64,000 nucleotides of DNA from Anaeramoeba flamelloides (GCA_027625915.1 JANTQA010000020.1:620001-684000), one strand, 5' to 3'; positions 1 to 11,304 are shown, numbered from the stretch's first letter. Made by a program: numbers and translations. The notes: generated by a model not told the origin, from the letters alone.

Positions 1-1025
1 AAATTATATTTATTTGTATTGGAATTTTATTTGGATCTTCTATTGAAGATCAAAATGAACATTATAGTTTTTCTTAATAGGTACCTTAAGAATTTTGGGT
101 TTTTCAATTTTTAAGAATAACTTTTAATTTATTAGTTTTGCTCTTGATGGATATAAACTATTCTCTGATGTGTCTTATTCATACTTATTTCTTCTTTGTT
201 CTTCAAAGGTCAATTATAAAAAAATATAATTGATATTGAAAAAAAATATTTTTTTTGGATGCTCCCATTTGAATGAAACAAAGTTTATTTAAGAGGTTTC
301 CAAAATAAATAATAAATGAAAATATAGTTTAAAAATTTTTTTTATTTGGCATTTTATTAGTGTGTTTTTTAGCCATTGAAACATTTTTTATAATTGTGGT
401 TCTTTTAATCTAAAAATATTGTTTTTTTTTCCTTCTTGGAATTTCCAAAAATCAAGAGATAACTGAAGAAGGTAAAATTTATATTTAAAATGAGATTATA
501 AATATTTAGGATGATTTAATCTCAAGTTTTGAAACAACGAAAACAATACAAAAACACAGGAAAAGCAAAAAACACCGATACACTCACAACTGTTGTTGTG
601 ATGTTTTTGTTTTTTTTTTTAATTTTTCAGAAATGAAGTAATTTTCAAAAATTTTCTTTTCAAGTTGTTGAATGAGCTTTTTATATTTTTATTTGATTTC
701 TGTGATAAGAAAATAGCGTTATGCAAAAATATTCTTTTTTTTTAATAATATATAGTGTTTATATTGGTTTGGTTATATTTTGATGGCTTTTTTTTTTCAT
801 TTTTTTTTTTTTGATTATAAACAGCTGAGGAAGGAATTAAATGTAACTTAATTATTCGTTTCAGAATTTTAAATGTGCTTTATTAAGACTTTGTCACATT
901 TTTGAAGTGTGACTGGGTCTGGGATTGTTTTGATTTCATTTTTACAGAAAAGTCGTTTTTGTTACAATCTCTTTACAAAAACAAAAATTAAGAAAAAAGG
1001 AAAAAAGTCGTTTTGAAAAAAATAT
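1..1025. other. intergenic, no gene seen
   Basis: AT-rich sequence with many poly-T tracts. I see no reading frame or RNA gene I can support. It lies 3' of the secreted-protein gene on the minus strand, so its right end should hold that gene's 3' untranslated region. Confidence 0.5.
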
Positions 1026-2007
1026 TTACGTTTTTGTTGGGAGTTCGGTTATATCTCCATTTGACTCAAATCTCAAAATTTGAGCTATTTGTTTATCGGA
1101 CTCAATAGCATGAATAAGTAAATAAGATTTTTGATCATAATAAAAGGGAAGAATATCTTGTATATGATCACCATAATGAGAATCCAAAAGATAACCATCC
1201 ATTAAAGTTCGTAAACTTGCGTCTGCCTGTTTAATTTTCAAATGGTTGCCTTGAGTGACGGCAATAGCGCCATCAATTGATGAAGCGTTAACAGACACGC
1301 CAACTAAACGATCAACCGTTCCTTCAAAGGGTGTAAAACTTAGTTCAACCTATTTTATTTGTTTTGTTATTTTTTTTTTATTTTTTTATTTTGATTGTTC
1401 AAGGAAAGAAAATGGGAAAAAGTTGAGATAAAAAAATAATCAAGAAAAGTAAAATAGAAATAAATTTATTACCTCTTGGGTATGAAGATCAATAAAACTA
1501 ATTTCACCATCATAATAAACAACAAAAAGTATATACCAATTGGAATTTTCGTTTGCACTACTTGGTATCAAATAACCTTTGGAAAAAGAAATATCTATTT
1601 GAAAAAATAGCAAAATGAAAAAAAAAAAATAAATAAAAAAAAAAAAAAAAGGGAAATATTTTAAGAACAAACAAAAGAAAACGATCGAACAAAAAAAAAA
1701 ATAAAAATAAAAAAAAAATTGATTAAATACAATTGCAATCAGCATAAATATCCCAGTCATTTGTACACGAGCCTTCGAGTGAGTCATTTCGAAGATTTGC
1801 ATCAGACAGAAAACGAGGAATAACATCCACATTTTTTTTATAACACCAAGAAGGATATTCTGTTTCGCTAGAGTTACCACAAACTTCGTGATTATATTTC
1901 AAACATAAAAAGTCTCGGATATAGTCAGATTCCACAGGTTTGGAGAAAACAAATTGACTAAAAAGAAAGAAAATCAAAAAAAAACAAGGAATGAGAAAGT
2001 TTTTCAT
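1026..2007 (-). CDS. secreted Cys-containing protein of unknown family, three exons
   Basis: Model: complement(join(1026..1349,1473..1594,1731..2007)), 723 nt, 240 aa. The ATG at 2007 opens a clear signal peptide (MKNFLIPCFFLIFFLFSQFV) followed by about 65 residues with several cysteines (LCLKYN, VCGN, SWCYKK, GSCTND, DCN), which suggests disulfides outside the cell or in the secretory lumen. Exons 2 and 3 read through WYILFVVYYDGEISFIDL and a hydrophilic C-terminus ending ITELPTKT. Introns begin GTATTT and GTAATA and end TAG; phases agree at both junctions (split Tyr codon; phase 0 between Glu and Val). I do not recognise the family. The alternation of short strands such as GAIAVTQGNHLKI could be beta-propeller-like, but this is speculative. 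No transmembrane segment follows the signal peptide. Confidence 0.7.
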
Positions 2008-2512
2008 TCTAGTAATTTTTTATGAAAAAAACAATTCCTGAAGAGAAAAAACAAAAAAATGACAAAATTCAACGAAAATAGTTTTCAAATGTTAAAGGAT
2101 GTTCTTAAAACTGATTTTTTACAACAAGATTCTGTTTTTTTTTCTTTTTCCGATTTTTTTATTTATTTAGATTCTTGGTAATGAAGATTTATGAGGGGTT
2201 ACTGAATGGATTTCATACATAATCAATAAAGAAGAAAATTTTGAAGAGTTGACTCAAAATGAGTCAATTCATTTTGTAACTGATATTTTTCTTTTCATCA
2301 GAACTGATTAATGTTAACTCATCTTTTAGATCTCCATAAAGACTAGTACAATGAATTAATAAAAAGGAAGGTTAGAGGTAAAAAAAAAAAAAAGTAAAAT
2401 CATTTTGAATCAATTAAAAACTAAGGTCAGAGGAAATTATTTTAGAATTTGGGTATAGTCACTCAATATAAAGTTTCATAAATATTCAAAGATAATTTCA
2501 TTAAAATAAATA
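2008..2512. other. intergenic 5' flank of the secreted-protein gene
   Basis: Upstream of the minus-strand ATG at 2007. No gene is seen. Promoter elements cannot be picked out against the AT background. Confidence 0.4.
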
Positions 2513-2988
2513 AAGTGGCGAAAATAACCCGTGTTTTTTATTTTAACCCATTACAAAAATTTAACCCTTGTAAAAAATATTGGCTGACTCTAGAAATAAA
2601 AGAAACAAATCTATGGGGATGAAAACAGTATATAAACAAGAAATTGGGTTCTTTAAATAAATTTTACAAAAGAATAATGAAGATATGGAAAGATTAAAAG
2701 GTATTTTTTTGACAAAAAAATGAGTAAAATTCCATTTTTTGAATTTTTGAAATAAATCATTTTATCTCAGAAATTTGTTAAATATGATAAAATTTTTGAA
2801 ACAAAAGCATTAAATATAATTGAGCCATTTTGATTAATCAAAAGTCTAACCTTATAAAGTCAATTTGGATCTGAACCAAGAATCTATAAGTGAATTCTGG
2901 TCTTCCAATACCCAAATTAGAAAAAAAAACATGAGTTAAATTTTTGTAATGGGTTAAAGGTTGTCAACAAGGGTTATTTACACCACTG
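2513..2988. mobile_element. TIR element, ~476 bp, MITE-like
   Basis: The ends are inverted copies of each other over about 50 bp. The left end reads AGTGGCGAAAATAACCC and then, about 20 bp in, AACCCATTACAAAAATTTAA. The complement of the right end reads AGTGGTGTAAATAACCC followed by the same AACCCATTACAAAAATTTAA block. There is no coding capacity inside. The CAGTGGTG-type terminus resembles some hAT or mariner-type ends, but I could not define a target duplication, so the family is open. Confidence 0.65.
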
Positions 2989-3385
2989 CATGATCAATAA
3001 AGTAAATGGAATTTTGAAAATTAAATCAAAAAATAATCAAGATAATTGTCTTTTTGTTTTATTCCGATCAGTCATACTTATAAATTCCAACTTAAAAAAC
3101 AATAAGAAAATTAATATTTATTAATAGTTATTCAAGGGTTTTGAATTTAATTTAATCCGAATTTAATTAAATTTCTAGTCTTGTACATGGATGAGAAGTC
3201 ATCAATATAAAGAAATAAAATAACCAAAACATAATTTATTCATCTCTGAACTATTTTGAAATTTTATTCAAATTAAAATCTATTTTAAAGATAAATAACA
3301 AATAAATTTATTAACAAATCAATATCATTTTATATTATTTATTTCAAAATTGATGAATTTGGGACCAGTTAAGAGTTACCAAGGA

Positions 3386-3962
3386 ATATATATATATATA
3401 TATATAAACCCCATTCCAAAAATTTGGTAACCTGAAATTAAAAATAGGTAAAAAAAAAACCCAATTTATTATATTTTTCCAAAAGTAATATAAAATAACA
3501 CCCAAGTAACCAGTGTTATTTTTTAATAAGTAATTATTTTCATCGAAAAAAATGAAAAAATATCTAACAAAAAAAAAAAAAAAAAATTGATGTGTTCAAA
3601 ATAATGAAATAAGCGGAACAAAAAATGTATTGATAAATTTGTTGAAATTTCACCATATATTATTGATCGATCAAATGGTAAGATAACATTAAAAATTGTA
3701 TGTGATTTTCCAATTTAAAAAACTCAACACTAACTTTCTATCAACCTTTGAAAAAAATTACTAAATATAATCCAAATAGATAACGTAAATGGATCATAAG
3801 GGAATAAAAAACAAAACAAAAAAGAAAAAAAAAACGAAATAGTTTGTTAAATCAAAATTCTTTCCAATTTGAATTTAAAGTGTAGTATTTTTATTCTTTT
3901 AACGTTTTAAACTGCACCCAAATTCTTCGTATTTCGTTTTTATATATATATATATATATATA
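3386..3962 (+). repeat. ~550 bp dispersed repeat (family A) flanked by TA microsatellites
   Basis: The repeat begins AACCCCATTCCAAAAATTTGG and ends near CTGCACCCAAATTCTTCG. (TA)n tracts sit at 3387-3405 and about 3942-3962. The same sequence recurs at about 16125-16680 (same orientation) and inverted near 37628-38172, 32300-32860 and 30040-30920. Shared landmarks are a block with TTGATCGATCAAATGG and, about 250 bp on, TAGATAACGTAA. It has no reading frame. Outside the TA tracts the flanks are themselves inverted (ACCAAGGA on the left, CCTTGGAG on the right). Confidence 0.7.
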
Positions 3963-4879
3963 CCTTGGAGTTCAATTTCAGTACAATTTTTTTTTTTTTT
4001 TTTAGAGTAATTATTTCGACGTTAAAAGCCTATGACCAAACATACCCCAAAGTGCTTTAATTTTTTCAAATACAAATTCAAACAAAAAGTTAAGTTTTCA
4101 AAAGATCGAATTTTTTATGATTAAAATTTTTTACAAAAATAACCAGTTTTGAAAATAAAATGTATAAGGTTCCAAAAGAAATTGAAGAAATAATTTTTAT
4201 TTTTACAAAACACAAAACAAAATTTAAAAAAAAAAGATTAAAATGTGATTTGAATCAAGTTTTAACGTAGTATTTTACCCATATTTTTTAGATTCAAACA
4301 ATTGAATTAAAGTAATAATCCACTTGTTTTCTCTACAATTAACATGGGTTTTAAGATTTTCATTAAAGAAGTTCTATTTTCCTTTTTATTCAAAGCTGTC
4401 TTAGTACAAAAATAAAAGTAGATTTTCTACTTTTAGTTTATATGCACTCTTTAAAGCTGTTTTAGAGTTAAGAAACACTTTTTTTGTTTTTAATTGGGCT
4501 TAAGCATTTTTCTATATACAAGTTTGATTCTTATTGTTTTTAAAGTTATTTTCAGAGAAAATAAGATTTTCAATTCATGAGCAAAAAGATAAAAGAATAA
4601 ATTAAGGATCAGTTTTCTACAATAAACATGGTAAAATGTTCAAATATGTATTTTATTGCGGTAACATTATCTACTTACAATTTTGGAGATGCCAAGTGTC
4701 AAAAAATTCTGATAGACCTCGAAAACCATGAAAAGAATTTTTTTATATGAGATCAAATTTTTATTTCCATTTTTTATGAAAAAGTAAACCTACTAAATTA
4801 ATTGTATTTCTTACATACTAAAAAGTTTAAAACCAGGTTTATCATCAATTGTATCATTATTTCACAATTTCAAGTATTT
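3963..4879. other. intergenic, nothing recognised
   Basis: AT-rich DNA without an open frame of note or any RNA gene I can see. Confidence 0.4.
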
Positions 4880-6690
4880 AATGCCAGTAATATTACTATT
4901 AAAAAGCTTTTTCTTTTTTGAGATAATTCTTTTGATTAACCAAAAAAATGATTTATTCAACCTATTGAAAAATATTTATATTACTTTAAGAATGATAGTT
5001 ATATGAAATCTTTTTAACCATTTAAAAATCTTACTAAGAAATTTTGTTTATGCTATAAGATGAAATTTGATTTTTCATAGTAATTTTTTTTGAAGATATT
5101 TGGGAATTAGGTAATTTTTACCCATAAAATACAAAATAATTTTTTTATTGCATAAAAGATTTGTATTTATATAATGATTTTTTGAATAAGACCAAATACT
5201 TTGTTAAAAAAATTTTCAAAATTGAAAAATAGTTTGTAATTTTTTTATAATTTAAATTAAAAAACGACTTTTTTCAAACCTTAATGAAAAATAAAATTTT
5301 TTATTGAATAAATCTAAATTTTCTTGAGAAATTTTTTTTAGGCTTTTATGATAATTTGATTTATTTAATCACTTATACTTTAATTAACTTCATTGACTTG
5401 AATTTATGTTGGAATATAAATAATTAAATATAATATCAAAAGAAAAGAATTTGTTTCAAAATCAAGACATTCCAAAATATAACAAAAAATATGTTTATTC
5501 TTCTCAAGAATAAAGTTATTTGTTAATAAAAATAATAAGGTTACTTTTTTCAGTTTTTTTATGAAAAACATGCGAATTTTGGATATTTTAAAAAAAGACT
5601 TAAATTACTAAATTTTTTAGTATGATTAAATCAACTAATTTTCATAACTCAAAACACAAATTACACAAAAAATATTTTACAAGATCTTGACAAGAATTTC
5701 ATTTTATTTTTAGAAAATACTACCACGATAGAATTAATTTGATTCTATCTATCATAAAAGTTTTTTACCTTGTATATTACCCTTTAGTTAGTTATTACAC
5801 TAAAAATATTTTGTTTCCGGGAATATTTATATAAGATTTTTTCTTTTTTCGGATAATTCTTTTATTTACCAAAAGATTTGATTTTTTAAACTTATTGAAA
5901 AATTATTTTATTATTTCAAACATAATTATAACCTTTACAATTTTGTAAAATTCATAAATATTTGTGTTTTCTGTTCTAAGAAGAAAAAAATTATTTTTCA
6001 AAATAAAATTTTCTTGAAAATAGTCGAATTAGTTAATTTTCTCAAAATTCAAAATGATTTTTTTATCTGTCAAAAATTATTTTAATTGTTATAAGGATTC
6101 TTGTGAATAAGACTAAAAATTTTGTTAAAAAAATTTTTCAAAATTAAAAATTATGCAATTTTTTTTTCATTTTTGAAAACAAGAAAACAACTTTTTTAAA
6201 AAATTAAAGAAAAAAATTTTTTTTACTTAATACATCCCAATTTAATTGATAAACTGCAGTTAGAATTCTATCAACTATTCTTTTAATGAATCAAATATAC
6301 CCCAATTATTTTTATTTACAGAGATTTTACTTGAGATATTAATAATTAAAAATAATAACAAAATAAAAAAAAATGTTTCAAAATCAATACTTTCCAGCAT
6401 AAAACGAAAAACATGTTAAATATTTTCAAGAATAAACTTAATTATTAACAAAAATAAAAATATTACTTTTATCCAGTTTAGTATGGGAAACATGCGAATT
6501 TTGGAAATACATTAAAATATAATTAAATTAATAAATTGTTTAGATGAAATTATCACTAGCATTTCATAAGTCAAAATACAAATTATATTAAATTTTTATT
6601 AAGATTTCATTTTTTTTTTAAAAATATCATTCCCTTCAGATGTAATTTATGAGGATATTTTTTGCCTAGTATATTTTCCGAGAATCAGTT
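4880..6690 (+). repeat. diverged tandem duplication, two ~930 bp units
   Basis: Unit 1 (about 4885-5810) and unit 2 (about 5811-6690) run in the same order. Landmarks: CTTTTTTGAGATAATTCTTT at about 4912 against CTTTTTTCGGATAATTCTTT at about 5841; TTTCAAAATCAAGACATTCC at about 5454 against TTTCAAAATCAATACTTTCC at about 6377; AACATGCGAATTTTGGA at about 5568 and 6490. There are many substitutions and small indels, so the duplication is old. No coding frame is seen in either unit. Confidence 0.65.
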
Positions 6691-6888
6691 GTTTTATCAT
6701 TTTAGAAATCCGGGACCTTGAATGCTGTTACTTTGAATTTTGATATTTTCATTGTTACACAATAAAAAGGTATTGGGTTATTTATTATAGTGTCATATAG
6801 GCCAAGTTAATAAATTCCCAATTTTGGTTTATAAACGAAAAAAAAAAATGGAAATCTAAAAAAAAAGTAAAAAATGATTTTATACTTA

Positions 6889-7084
6889 ATAGATTCAGTT
6901 CCATATCAGAGACAAAGCTTTCAATGAAATTAAAGCACAAAAAATTCTAAATTAAGTCACAAAATTCAGATCAATGTAAAATAATTTGTATTAACAAAAA
7001 TCCAAAAAACGTGAATTAATTTGGAATAATTTTATACATTGACTTCCTTTAAAAGTTTTTGCCTTAAAAGTGGAACTGAATTTA
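6889..7084. mobile_element. palindromic MITE family M, diverged copy
   Basis: The left end reads GATTCAGTTCC, then AGACAAAGCTTTCAATGAAA. The right end reads CCTTAAAAGTGGAACTGAA. This is a weakened version of the almost fully palindromic element best seen at 10688-10884. It is about 195 bp with TA at the ends. Confidence 0.55.
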
Positions 7085-8073
7085 TTGAATTTTGAAATAA
7101 TATAATTTTATGGCCAATTTAAACGAAAATAGAATAAACTCTTTTTCTTTTTTATAAAATTTCTTTCCGTATTTTCTAATTAATGTTAATTTTCAAATAA
7201 AAAGATTATATCGATCATTTTTTACAAAATACGATTATATTTTATGTTAAGTGAAAATTGATCTCTAAGAGGCACAGTTCAGAAATTTTATTAACCTGGT
7301 ATAACTTTTTGTCGTATTTTTTTATCGAATTTACATATAATTATAAAGTACATTATCAACAGACTCTAAATCATATATTTCTATTAATTAGATTTCTTTT
7401 ATGAAACAATGTAAAACCTTCAGATTCTAGCTTATACATTAAGAAATGGCAGAAATTGTCTTTAAGAAATCAATAACTGGTAGATAACGAAAAAATAGAA
7501 AAAAAAAATTAACATTATTTTTATTTTCCTTTTCCAAATAGAGATCACAAATTACAACACAATTCAAGGAAAATGCAATTTGTAAAAGAAAAATAACCGA
7601 ACCACCCCCTCCCCTCTTTTTCAGAATGTAAATAGAATTCAATTTAAAAAAAAGGAAAAAATTTAACAGTTTTAACACCTTACCTACTGAATTTATCAAT
7701 TTACCTTTTTTGAATTTTGCTGTATTTTCAAATGTTGATTAGGGCACCTTAAAAAAAAAAAAAAAATTGATAAACACGTCACTCAATTTTCACTGAGATT
7801 AGACCTCAAAAAAATAAATATATAAACCCAAAAGACAAGGATCGTTTTAGAAATAGAAATAACGATATCTTTCTTGTTCTTACTCTTTGACTAATAAATT
7901 TTTAAATTCTAAATAAAAAAAAAGAAAATTTATTTTATTGTACAAACAAAAAATAAAAAGATCCTAACACCTACCTAATATTTTGTGAATTCTACAACAA
8001 ATATTGAACATTTTTTGATAAATTCCTCAAAAAAAAAAATATTTCGAAAATTTTAAAAAAATTAAACAAAAAC
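7085..8073. other. intergenic, nothing recognised
   Basis: AT-rich DNA. A C-rich patch at about 7602-7615 (CCACCCCCTCCCC) is unusual for this sequence, but I see no feature to attach it to. Confidence 0.35.
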
Positions 8074-8089
8074 ATGACATTATCATATT

Positions 8090-8470
8090 CTCTCTCAAAA
8101 CTACACCTAAATAAGAGTCATTTGCTGGGGTCTTGTTCGAACTCGATACAAATTACACACCACAAATGTAGAATGGTGAACAAAGGTGCACTTGGAAGCT
8201 TCAACAATCATCGGTGTGATCGGTCTTTAGTTCATCAGTACCGGTTTGTGCAGAACTTGGTTCTCTCTAAACGGGAAAATAGTGACGAAAGTTTACGAAA
8301 GGTTTGTCAATACAAACGAGGATCAAGATGGATCTCGAGGCTTCCAAGAAAGGCAAACTTGGAGAACAGTGGGGAAAATGGATTATTGCTCGTTGAGAGT
8401 GGTGATGATGAGGGCGGAGATGATGATGAAGGTGTTTGCCCTAACACAAAACAATCTGATATTCTCTACT
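8090..8470 (+). other. GC-richer patch with several overlapping short open frames
   Basis: Base composition rises sharply here. Two plus frames are open together over about 8246-8470, one of them giving an acidic GDDEGGDDDEG stretch, and a minus frame is Pro/Ser-rich. None shows a family I recognise. It may be the 5' exon of the gene that follows, or a decayed gene. The reading frame of the downstream gene continues upstream through this patch to a stop at 8228-8230. Confidence 0.35.
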
Positions 8471-9652
8471 AACTGCCAATTAGTGAATAATAACAACTAT
8501 AATAACAACTTAAATATAAAACATAAATTCCAAGTCTTAAACAATAATCATAATAAAATCTTTTGCCATTCCTTATTCGAATATTTTTCTGATCTTTATT
8601 TCAATCAAAATAAAAACAAAAATCAAAAAACAAATTTTAAATTGGAATTGGGTCTAATTAAAAACCTAAATCCAAGTTTGATTTTAAATAAACAAAAAAA
8701 TTTGTCCTTGATTGAAAAAAAAATAAGGAAAAAAAATCATAAAAAAAAAACCCAATTGTTGATCACAAAAAGGAAAAGTAACAAAAAAAAAATACGAGAT
8801 CAAAAAACTGGCGTTCAAAAAAAACAAAAATTCCAACCAAATCAAAAATGGAGGATCTATCACAAGAACAACAGTAAGAACAAGAAAAAGGGAATCAACA
8901 TAAACAATGTGAAGAACAAGAATATGAAAAAGAATAAGATACTCTTGCAAATACAGACGAAAAAGAAAAGCCAAAAAAACAAACGAATTCTTCAATTCCA
9001 CAAACCTCAAATCTTAATTTTGGGATATGGGTACACTCTTCTCGAAAATAACTATTCACACTTACAAGTCAGAAAGAGTTTGTTTATATATTCGTCCAAA
9101 TATTTCCATATCAACATTTACACAGCAAATAAAACATTTTCAAAAATGAACTTATCTCGTGGCGCGAGTAAAATCCGAGACTCAGAAAATGCAGGTGGAA
9201 CTTCGATAATTTCGGAAGCAATGTCCTTCGAAGTTCTCAAAAAAATGATCAATGCCAAGCTTCTTTCTACAGAAAATGAAATTTTGTATTTCCCAGAGGG
9301 CAAAATCACAGACTATGCAATTAAAGTTACAAACCATGAGCATTCCGTAACCTTAGGGGTATCTGTTACAAGAGCAATGAAATACAAAGCCATTTTCCAA
9401 AGGTCTGATGCTATACGTCTATTAGAAAAAAAATTATTTGGTGTAATTTGTTCTTCAGAAAATGCCAGCTATCCTAAATTCGCCAAACAAATTCTGCATA
9501 TTTGGAGCACAGACGAAAGAACAGCAAGGATTTTACAAGATGTTTACAATAACAAGATCTCCATCCAATACAAACACAATACTATTCTAATAATTACAAT
9601 TGCAAAAAATGCAAAGTGGATTTTTTGGGAAAAAAGGTATCGAAAGTTTTGA
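8378..9652 (+). CDS. conserved uncharacterised protein with Lys/Asn-rich N-terminus
   Basis: A single frame is open from 8231 to the TGA ending at 9652, far longer than chance allows in this base composition. The first ATG in frame is 8378. The first 250 or so codons are Lys/Asn/Gln low complexity. The folded part starts near the ATG at 9146 and reads ASKIRDSENAGG, FEVLKKMINAKLL, EILYFPEGKITDYAIKV, LGVSVTRAMKYKAIF, AIRLLEKKLFGV, AKQILHIWSTDE and NTILIITIA. From memory, that block order with the VSVTRAMK motif matches a conserved eukaryotic protein family of unknown function. The E...D..IK spacing is reminiscent of PD-(D/E)XK nuclease folds, which is speculative. A true start at 9146 (169 aa) is possible. 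An alternative 3' end is also possible: donor GTATCG at 9637, acceptor TTTCAG before 9691, stop at 9706. Confidence 0.6.
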   Translation: MDYCSLRVVMMRAEMMMKVFALTQNNLIFSTNCQLVNNNNYNNNLNIKHKFQVLNNNHNKIFCHSLFEYFSDLYFNQNKNKNQKTNFKLELGLIKNLNPSLILNKQKNLSLIEKKIRKKNHKKKTQLLITKRKSNKKKIRDQKTGVQKKQKFQPNQKWRIYHKNNSKNKKKGININNVKNKNMKKNKILLQIQTKKKSQKNKRILQFHKPQILILGYGYTLLENNYSHLQVRKSLFIYSSKYFHINIYTANKTFSKMNLSRGASKIRDSENAGGTSIISEAMSFEVLKKMINAKLLSTENEILYFPEGKITDYAIKVTNHEHSVTLGVSVTRAMKYKAIFQRSDAIRLLEKKLFGVICSSENASYPKFAKQILHIWSTDERTARILQDVYNNKISIQYKHNTILIITIAKNAKWIFWEKRYRKF

Positions 9653-9970
9653 GTTGAACTTTTATAACAATAATTTTAATCTTGTTTCAGCTTTATTAAA
9701 CTTTAAATATTGGTTTTTATGTTTTTATTTCTCTCCTAAAATTTTATTTAATTTTTATGTTTTAATTTTGATTTTGATTTTTTTTAATATTTTTAATTAT
9801 ATATTTTTTGAGTTTTTATATCTATGATTTAGTAATAATTAAACCATTTAATTTTTTTTTTTTTTTTTTTTTTTATATTTTTTAGTTTTATTTTCAATAC
9901 TTGATACTTTTGAAATCTACAAAATAACAAAAAAAAAAAAAAAAAATTTTTAAAGAGGTTTTTAGTAATA

Positions 9971-10166
9971 TAGTCAGTTACACTTTTAAAGCTCAAACTT
10001 TCAACTAAAATTTAAGGCACAGAAAAAAATTAAAAATAAGGCTGAAATTCGGGTCCTAGTAAAATAATTTGCTGTAAAAAAAAATTCCAAATTTTTAGTC
10101 TTAATTTGATATTATTTTGTGCCTTAGATGGCGTTAAAAGTTGTGTATTCTACCTGAAACAGACTG
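9971..10166. mobile_element. palindromic MITE family M, diverged copy
   Basis: Starts TAGTCAGTTACACTTTTAAAG just after a TA and ends AACAGACTG before TA. The inner blocks (CTTTCAACTAAAATTTAAGG and TTTGTGCCTTAGATGG) match the intact copy at 10688-10884 but are eroded. Confidence 0.65.
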
Positions 10167-10189
10167 TAAAAAATATTCTAAACACCATT

Positions 10190-11300
10190 TCATTTAAATT
10201 GGTATCACCATAAATGAAAAATTCATTTTTTTTTTGTTTAGAATCAATCGACATAACTATTTGGAAATAAGAAAAATTATAAACTTCCAATTAGACTTGA
10301 TACCCATAATAGAAACATCTGACCAAACATAAATTTATGAATAATAAAAAAAATCCTAAAAACATTTTCAACTCCTTTAAGTGAAACATCTCTTGCAAAA
10401 TTTCTCATTTTCAGTTCTGAATATTAAAATTAATGACAATAAATTTTTAACCATATTTAGATATTCAATTTAAAAAGAAATTACATAGTTCTAATTTTCT
10501 AAATGATTATTTATCTTTTTGAAGATCTTTTTTTTTTTACACGTGATCTTTTACAAAAAAAAAAAAAGAAAATGAAGTAAAAAAAAAGTATCAACAAAAA
10601 AAAAAAAACCAAAGAATTTTTGAAAAAAAAAAGAAAAAGAAAAAGAAAAATTTGAAAAAGAATTACAAAAATTTGCAAAATTGAATCCAGTCAGTTCCAC
10701 TATTAAGGCACAAACTTTCAACGAAATTTTAGGCACAAAAAAATCTCAAATTAAAGCACAAAGTTTTTAATTTTTTTTTTTTACAATTTATTTTACTAGA
10801 ATCTGAATTTTGTGCCTTAATTTGAGATTTTTATAGTGCCTTAAATTTCGTTGAAAGTTTGTGCCTTAAAAGTGAAACTGACTGTAAAATGATTCTGATC
10901 CAAAAATTAAAAATAAACTAGATTTCAAAAATTTTGACTCGCCTTATAATTTTAATGGTTGCTATTTTGAATGTTTATTCTAGTATTCTACTAAAAAAAA
11001 TATTTTCAAATTTTTGAATCAATGGCGGTTGTTGATGATTTTTGATATTTTAACACCTTCATGGATATTGTACTTAAGAAAAATACTTTTAAATAAAATT
11101 TTCACACTTCTTGGGTATTGGATTAAATATCTATTAATAACAGATTCACCAATTCATAAACCCTAAAAAAAAAAATAATTGTCTTCGAAAATCACTTCAT
11201 TTGAATAGAAATCATTCAAAATATATAAAAATCTGATATTAGAAAAATTAAAAAAAATAAAACCAAAAAACTAAAAAAAAGTGAGTAACAATATTTGAAA
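10190..11300. repeat. dispersed repeat family C, interrupted by a MITE
   Basis: Segments resemble about 51280-51860 and about 58990-59600. Shared landmarks are TGATTATTTATCTTTTTGAAGATC near 10503 with its counterpart near 51608, and the AATATATAAAA..CTGATAT..AAAACCAAAAA..CTAAAAAA string near 11220-11280 with its counterpart near 51410-51470. No reading frame is conserved. The MITE at 10688-10884 lies inside it. Confidence 0.5.
10688..10884. mobile_element. palindromic MITE family M, best-preserved copy
   Basis: A near-perfect palindrome of about 197 bp. The left arm reads CAGTCAGTTCCACTATTAAG, then GCACAAACTTTCAACGAAAT and AAATCTCAAATTAAAGCACA. The right arm is the complement (CCTTAATTTGAGATTTTTAT, then CGTTGAAAGTTTGTGCC, then AAGTGAAACTGACTG) followed by TA. 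Only a short central spacer containing TTTACTAGAATC is unpaired. It is non-coding. The TA at the ends suggests mobilisation by a Tc1/mariner-type transposase supplied from elsewhere. Other copies lie at about 6889, 9971, 23695 and 52582. Confidence 0.8.
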
Positions 11301-11304
11301 TCTA

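Noticed and set aside
7439-7699. Minus frame of 86 codons with Phe runs
   Set aside because: Composition-driven; no motif and no splice partners.
8850-9050. Frame beginning MEDLSQEQQ with TAA codons in Gln-like positions, suggesting a ciliate-type code
   Set aside because: NOP58, RPS23, CLASP and the BTB gene all use the standard code with long stop-free frames. The long frame across this same stretch is another one.
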